A stretch of DNA of 7,191 bases. Origin: an uncultured Actinomycetes bacterium. Lineage in GTDB: Bacteria; Actinomycetota; Thermoleophilia; Miltoncostaeales; Miltoncostaeaceae. Every line of letters starts with the position of its first letter. Position 1 is the stretch's first letter. Below the pieces are notes generated by a model, which was not told where the DNA came from, ran no database searches, and saw only the letters and a list, made by a program, of their open reading frames with translations. Both the position numbers and the translations under genes were made by a program. Below are positions 4,720 to 7,191 of this stretch, in pieces. The stretch is from the NCBI GenBank assembly GCA_903866425.1, contig CAIPNN010000201.1, positions 1 through 7,191 on the forward strand. The letters run 5' to 3'.

Positions 4720-6165
4720 GTGACCACACGTCCGCGCGCACTCACTCTGCTTGTCGCCATGCTGGCGATCGTCCTTGGCGCCACCCTCGCGTGGGCGCCC
4801 GCCGCCATGGCACACGCCGTGGTCGAAGAGATCGTGCCCTCCGATGGCGCACGCCTCGCGCAGTCACCCTCCGAGGTACGCATCACATTCTCGGAGACGG
4901 TGCAGTTGCTGCAGCCCGGCGACGCCCAGGTGGTGACCGCCACGGGCGAATCCGTGACGAGCGGGGCGGCCCAGGTGCCCCCGGACAACGCGCGGCAGGT
5001 GGTCATTCCCCTTGAGCCGCGCCTTGCGCCCGGCACCTACACCGTGCGCTGGCGCGTGGTGTCGGCCGACGGCCACATCGTCCCCGGGGCATCGGTGTTC
5101 GCCGTGGGCGATGTGCCCATTGGCCAGCCCTATCTGGGCGGCGCCGGCGGGGCCAGCGGACCAGCCGAGACGTCGCCATGGGCGGTCGGTGCGCGATGGC
5201 TCGAACTGGTGGGCATTGGCGGCCTCGTGGCGCTGCTGCTGTTCCGCCTGCTCATCTGGCGCGCCGCATGGCGCCCACCGCCGATCATCGGCGGGGGCTC
5301 GCGGGACGCCGCACTTGCCTGGTCGCGTGATGCCTGGTGGATCGGGTTCGGTGTTCTTGCGCTGGTGTCGCTGCTCGGTGAGGCCTGCGTGCTGGTGGTG
5401 AAGACCGCCAGTGCCACCGGCGTGGGCATCCTGAGCGCGCTGGGCGACCCAGCAGGCATCGTGCGCGTGCTGGCCGACACCCGGTTCGGCAGCCTGCTGC
5501 AAATCCGCACCCTCGCCCTGTTTGCGCTGTTTGCCATCGGTGTGTGGCGGTTCCTCGCCGAATACCGCACCGACCGGGCGCCGGAACCGAAGGACGCCGA
5601 CGGTGGCACCTGGCAGGGCGTGCTCATGCTCGCCGCAGGGCTTGTGGCACTCGGGTCGATCTCCGCGCAGGGTCACGCCTCGGTGGCGCGCCTGCCCGTC
5701 TTGCAGATACCGGTGGATGCCCTGCACGCGACATGCGCGGCGTTCTGGGTGGGCGGTCTGGTGATGCTGGCGATCTGGCTGCTGCGGCTGCCGCGCGTCG
5801 CCGGCGAGGGCGGCCGCACGGTCGGCGGCATCGTGCTGGCACGGTTCTCGCAGCTCGCGCTCATCGCGGTGGCGCTCATCGTGCTCACCGGCGTGGTGCG
5901 GGCATTCGGTGAGATGAACTCGCCCGCCGACCTCTGGCAGACCTCATACGGCTGGACGATTCTGGTGAAGATCGGTCTGCTCGCCATCGCGAGCATCCTT
6001 GCCATGCGCACGCGCAGGGTGGTCACCACCCTGCGTCGTGCCGGTACGCCCAACACGGCGACCCTCGCGCTCATCCGCCGGAACGCCTGGGTGGAAATCG
6101 CCGTGACGCTCATCATCGTGATGGCGTCGTCGCTGCTGGTGGCGCAGGTGCCCCCGCTTTCCTGA
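4720..6165 (+). CDS. CopC-CopD fusion, copper binding/transport membrane protein
   Basis: A 481-residue fusion of a periplasmic-type CopC domain with a CopD membrane domain (PF05425), as in YcnJ-like proteins; such proteins bind copper outside the membrane and are thought to move it inward. A signal peptide (hydrophobic core about 8-28, cleavage predicted after AMA31) leaves His32 as the mature N-terminus. This is the classical CopC Cu(II) ligand. The partner D-x-H is Asp117 and His119 in SADGH, giving mature positions 86 and 88, close to known CopC spacing. The CopC domain spans about 32-130. CopD follows with about eight membrane helices near 159-180, 207-228, 262-281, 298-318, 334-357, 371-396, 412-430 and 456-476. 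It carries QGHA (His319) and DALHATCAAFWVGGL (His336). The start is GTG 4720, divergent from fabI. The TGA stop overlaps the next start by one base. Import versus export cannot be decided from sequence. Confidence 0.93.
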   Translation: MTTRPRALTLLVAMLAIVLGATLAWAPAAMAHAVVEEIVPSDGARLAQSPSEVRITFSETVQLLQPGDAQVVTATGESVTSGAAQVPPDNARQVVIPLEPRLAPGTYTVRWRVVSADGHIVPGASVFAVGDVPIGQPYLGGAGGASGPAETSPWAVGARWLELVGIGGLVALLLFRLLIWRAAWRPPPIIGGGSRDAALAWSRDAWWIGFGVLALVSLLGEACVLVVKTASATGVGILSALGDPAGIVRVLADTRFGSLLQIRTLALFALFAIGVWRFLAEYRTDRAPEPKDADGGTWQGVLMLAAGLVALGSISAQGHASVARLPVLQIPVDALHATCAAFWVGGLVMLAIWLLRLPRVAGEGGRTVGGIVLARFSQLALIAVALIVLTGVVRAFGEMNSPADLWQTSYGWTILVKIGLLAIASILAMRTRRVVTTLRRAGTPNTATLALIRRNAWVEIAVTLIIVMASSLLVAQVPPLS

Positions 6166-6665
6166 TGGCCCGCAGGGACACCATCACACTGGTGCTGATG
6201 CGCCACGGCGTGGCGGAGGACCCCGACGCCCGGCCCACTGACGAGGCGCGTGAACTGACGCCTGAGGGGCTGGTGGCCGCCGGCGCGGCGGCACGTGGGC
6301 TCGTGGCGCTCGGCGTTCGACCCGATGTGGTGGTGTCGAGCCCGCTCATCCGATGCGACCAGACCGCGGGCCTCGTGGCCAGTGCCGCGGAGTGCACGCT
6401 CGAACACGACGACCGGCTCGCACCGGGCATGACCGCCGACGACCTGCTGCAAATCGTGATCGAGCACCCCGATGCCCACACGATCCTGTGCTGCTCACAT
6501 CAGCCCGGGCTCACCTATGCCCTGGACGCCCTGACCAACTGCGGGGAGGTCGCGTTCGGCCGGCCGCAGGCGGCCGTCATCACGCTGCACGCGCCCCGTA
6601 TCGGTGGGGGCACGCTCACCGCGGTGCTGCCGCCGGCAATGCTCAGGCGCGCGGGACCTCAATAA
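6165..6665 (+). CDS. SixA-like histidine phosphatase family protein
   Basis: A 166-residue cytoplasmic phosphatase of the histidine phosphatase (phosphoglycerate mutase-like) superfamily, SixA branch by size and layout. The catalytic RHG is Arg13-His14-Gly15 in LMRHGVAED. A second Arg (R63) sits in SSPLIRCDQTA, and the second catalytic His (H112) is in CCSHQPGLT. E. coli SixA (161 residues) dephosphorylates phosphohistidine on signalling or phosphotransfer proteins; the substrate here is unknown. The ATG overlaps the upstream TGA (TGATG) and there is no Shine-Dalgarno, so translation should be coupled to the copper gene. The last 23 bp overlap the tail of a convergent gene. There is no obvious mechanistic link to copper; the pairing may simply reflect co-transcription. 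Confidence 0.9.
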   Translation: MARRDTITLVLMRHGVAEDPDARPTDEARELTPEGLVAAGAAARGLVALGVRPDVVVSSPLIRCDQTAGLVASAAECTLEHDDRLAPGMTADDLLQIVIEHPDAHTILCCSHQPGLTYALDALTNCGEVAFGRPQAAVITLHAPRIGGGTLTAVLPPAMLRRAGPQ

Positions 6666-7035
6666 CGGTGGGGACGAGCGACCGGTGGAACAACTCCAGC
6701 GGCTCGCCCGACAGCACAGCCGGACCGTCGCCCTCGATGAGCAGGAGCATCTGGCGGCGCTCCTCACGACGCTTGTCGTGCAGCACCTCCCACCCCTTCG
6801 CCTCAAGGTCACGCGAGTTGGTCTGCGCCAGATGGTGCAGGGTGTGTGCCACGTGCTCGGTGGTCGTCGGACGCCCGAGCCGGTCGTGCGCGTCGAGCAT
6901 CAGCATGGCGCGCATCCAGTCGGTGTCACCTGAGCCACGCGCGAAATTGGTCCACTCCGGCGGCATCGCGTCCTCGAGGGCGTCCACGATCGCGAACCAC
7001 CCCTCGGGGACCGATGCTGCCGGAGCGTCACTCAT
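6643..7035 (-). CDS. Unrecognised 130-residue protein directly downstream of citrate synthase
   Basis: I do not recognise a family. It is a soluble, mostly helical protein. It opens with PEGWFAIVDALEDAMPPEW (10-28), then has DWMRAMLMLDAHDRLGR (39-55) and a His-rich helix TEHVAHTLHHLAQTN (59-73). A very charged segment HDKRREERRQ (86-95) leads into a hydrophobic strand MLLLIEGDG (96-104), then ELFHRSLVPTVIEVP (114-128). It has no signal peptide or membrane helix and no cysteines. Its ATG follows the citrate-synthase TAA with no intervening base (TAAATG), so it is almost certainly co-transcribed and reached by reinitiation; no separate ribosome site is needed. Its last codons overlap the 3' end of the phosphatase gene by 23 bp on the other strand. 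Codon use is GC-rich at third positions, supporting a real gene. Any role linked to citrate synthase is speculation. Confidence 0.8.
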   Translation of the reverse strand: MSDAPAASVPEGWFAIVDALEDAMPPEWTNFARGSGDTDWMRAMLMLDAHDRLGRPTTTEHVAHTLHHLAQTNSRDLEAKGWEVLHDKRREERRQMLLLIEGDGPAVLSGEPLELFHRSLVPTVIEVPRA

Positions 7036-7191
7036 TTAGCGGGCCGAGACCTCGACGTAGTTGCGCTCGCCGGAGCCGATGTAGATCTGACGCGGGCGGG
7101 CGATCTTCTGCTCCTTGTCCTGAATCATCTCCAGCCACTGCGCAACCCAACCCGGGGCGCGACCGATGGCGAACATGACCGTGAACATCTC
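7036..7191 (-). CDS. gltA: Citrate synthase, C-terminal 51 residues (5' part outside window)
   Basis: Only the C-terminus is present, ending ...RNYVEVSAR. The stretch EMFTVMFAIGRAPGWVAQWL (first 20 visible residues), followed by EMIQDKEQKIARPRQIYIGS, is the highly conserved end of citrate synthase, with FAIGR-PGW and the RPRQIY signature. Citrate synthase condenses acetyl-CoA and oxaloacetate to citrate at the entry of the TCA cycle. The frame is open to the right edge of the window. Whether it is the GltA (type II) or a 2-methylcitrate-synthase-like (PrpC) form cannot be told from this fragment. Its TAA is immediately followed by the ATG of the 130-residue protein. Confidence 0.92.
   Translation of the reverse strand, partial: EMFTVMFAIGRAPGWVAQWLEMIQDKEQKIARPRQIYIGSGERNYVEVSAR

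Noticed and set aside
4864..5727. A 287-codon minus-strand open frame opposite the copper gene
   Set aside because: Its translation is His/Gln/Arg-rich with no motif, whereas the plus strand holds signal peptide, CopC ligands and CopD helices in order.
1..7191. Search for tRNA or rRNA genes, CRISPR arrays, insertion sequences, attachment sites and phage or defence genes
   Set aside because: Nothing was seen. Gaps are at most 90 nt, no repeated spacer pattern or transposase motif is visible, and gene content is core metabolism with uniform base composition.

Overview
This 7.2 kb window is a GC-rich, very compact piece of bacterial chromosome. Gene content, codon style (G or C at most third positions), TAnnnT promoter-like hexamers set 7-9 nt before several start codons, and a FabI-type enoyl reductase fit a high-GC Actinomycetota-like lineage, possibly an uncultivated or deep-branching one. 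That placement is inference and rests on no marker gene. About 97% of the bases are coding. The total unassigned sequence between genes is only about 240 nt, and no intergenic gap exceeds 90 nt.

Layout from left to right. (1) A cyclopropane-fatty-acid-synthase-like SAM methyltransferase on the minus strand, cut by the left edge, is divergent from a membrane DUF1295 / steroid 5-alpha-reductase-fold protein; the pair suggests lipid-tail modification. (2) A UspA-type stress protein on the minus strand converges on the DUF1295 gene, sharing a CTAG stop overlap. It is divergent, across only 38 bp, from an unrecognised acidic low-complexity protein. (3) A leftward group holds fabI (fatty-acid elongation), a YfcE/MJ0936-like metallophosphoesterase and a small unrecognised 69-residue protein. 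(4) Divergent from fabI is a CopC-CopD copper fusion, translationally coupled (TGATG) to a SixA-like histidine phosphatase. (5) A leftward citrate synthase, of which only the last 51 residues lie in the window, is followed directly (TAAATG) by an unrecognised 130-residue protein. The tail of that protein overlaps the phosphatase gene by 23 bp.

Most genes are core metabolic or housekeeping functions: membrane lipid synthesis and modification, TCA cycle, stress response and copper handling. I see no mobile element, CRISPR array, RNA gene, phage gene or defence island. I found no clear new system. The most notable signals are the repeated leaderless-type promoter geometry (including back-to-back promoters in 38 bp), the degenerate nucleotide loop of the stress protein, the Asn-to-Asp change in the phosphoesterase metal motif, and three unrecognised proteins.
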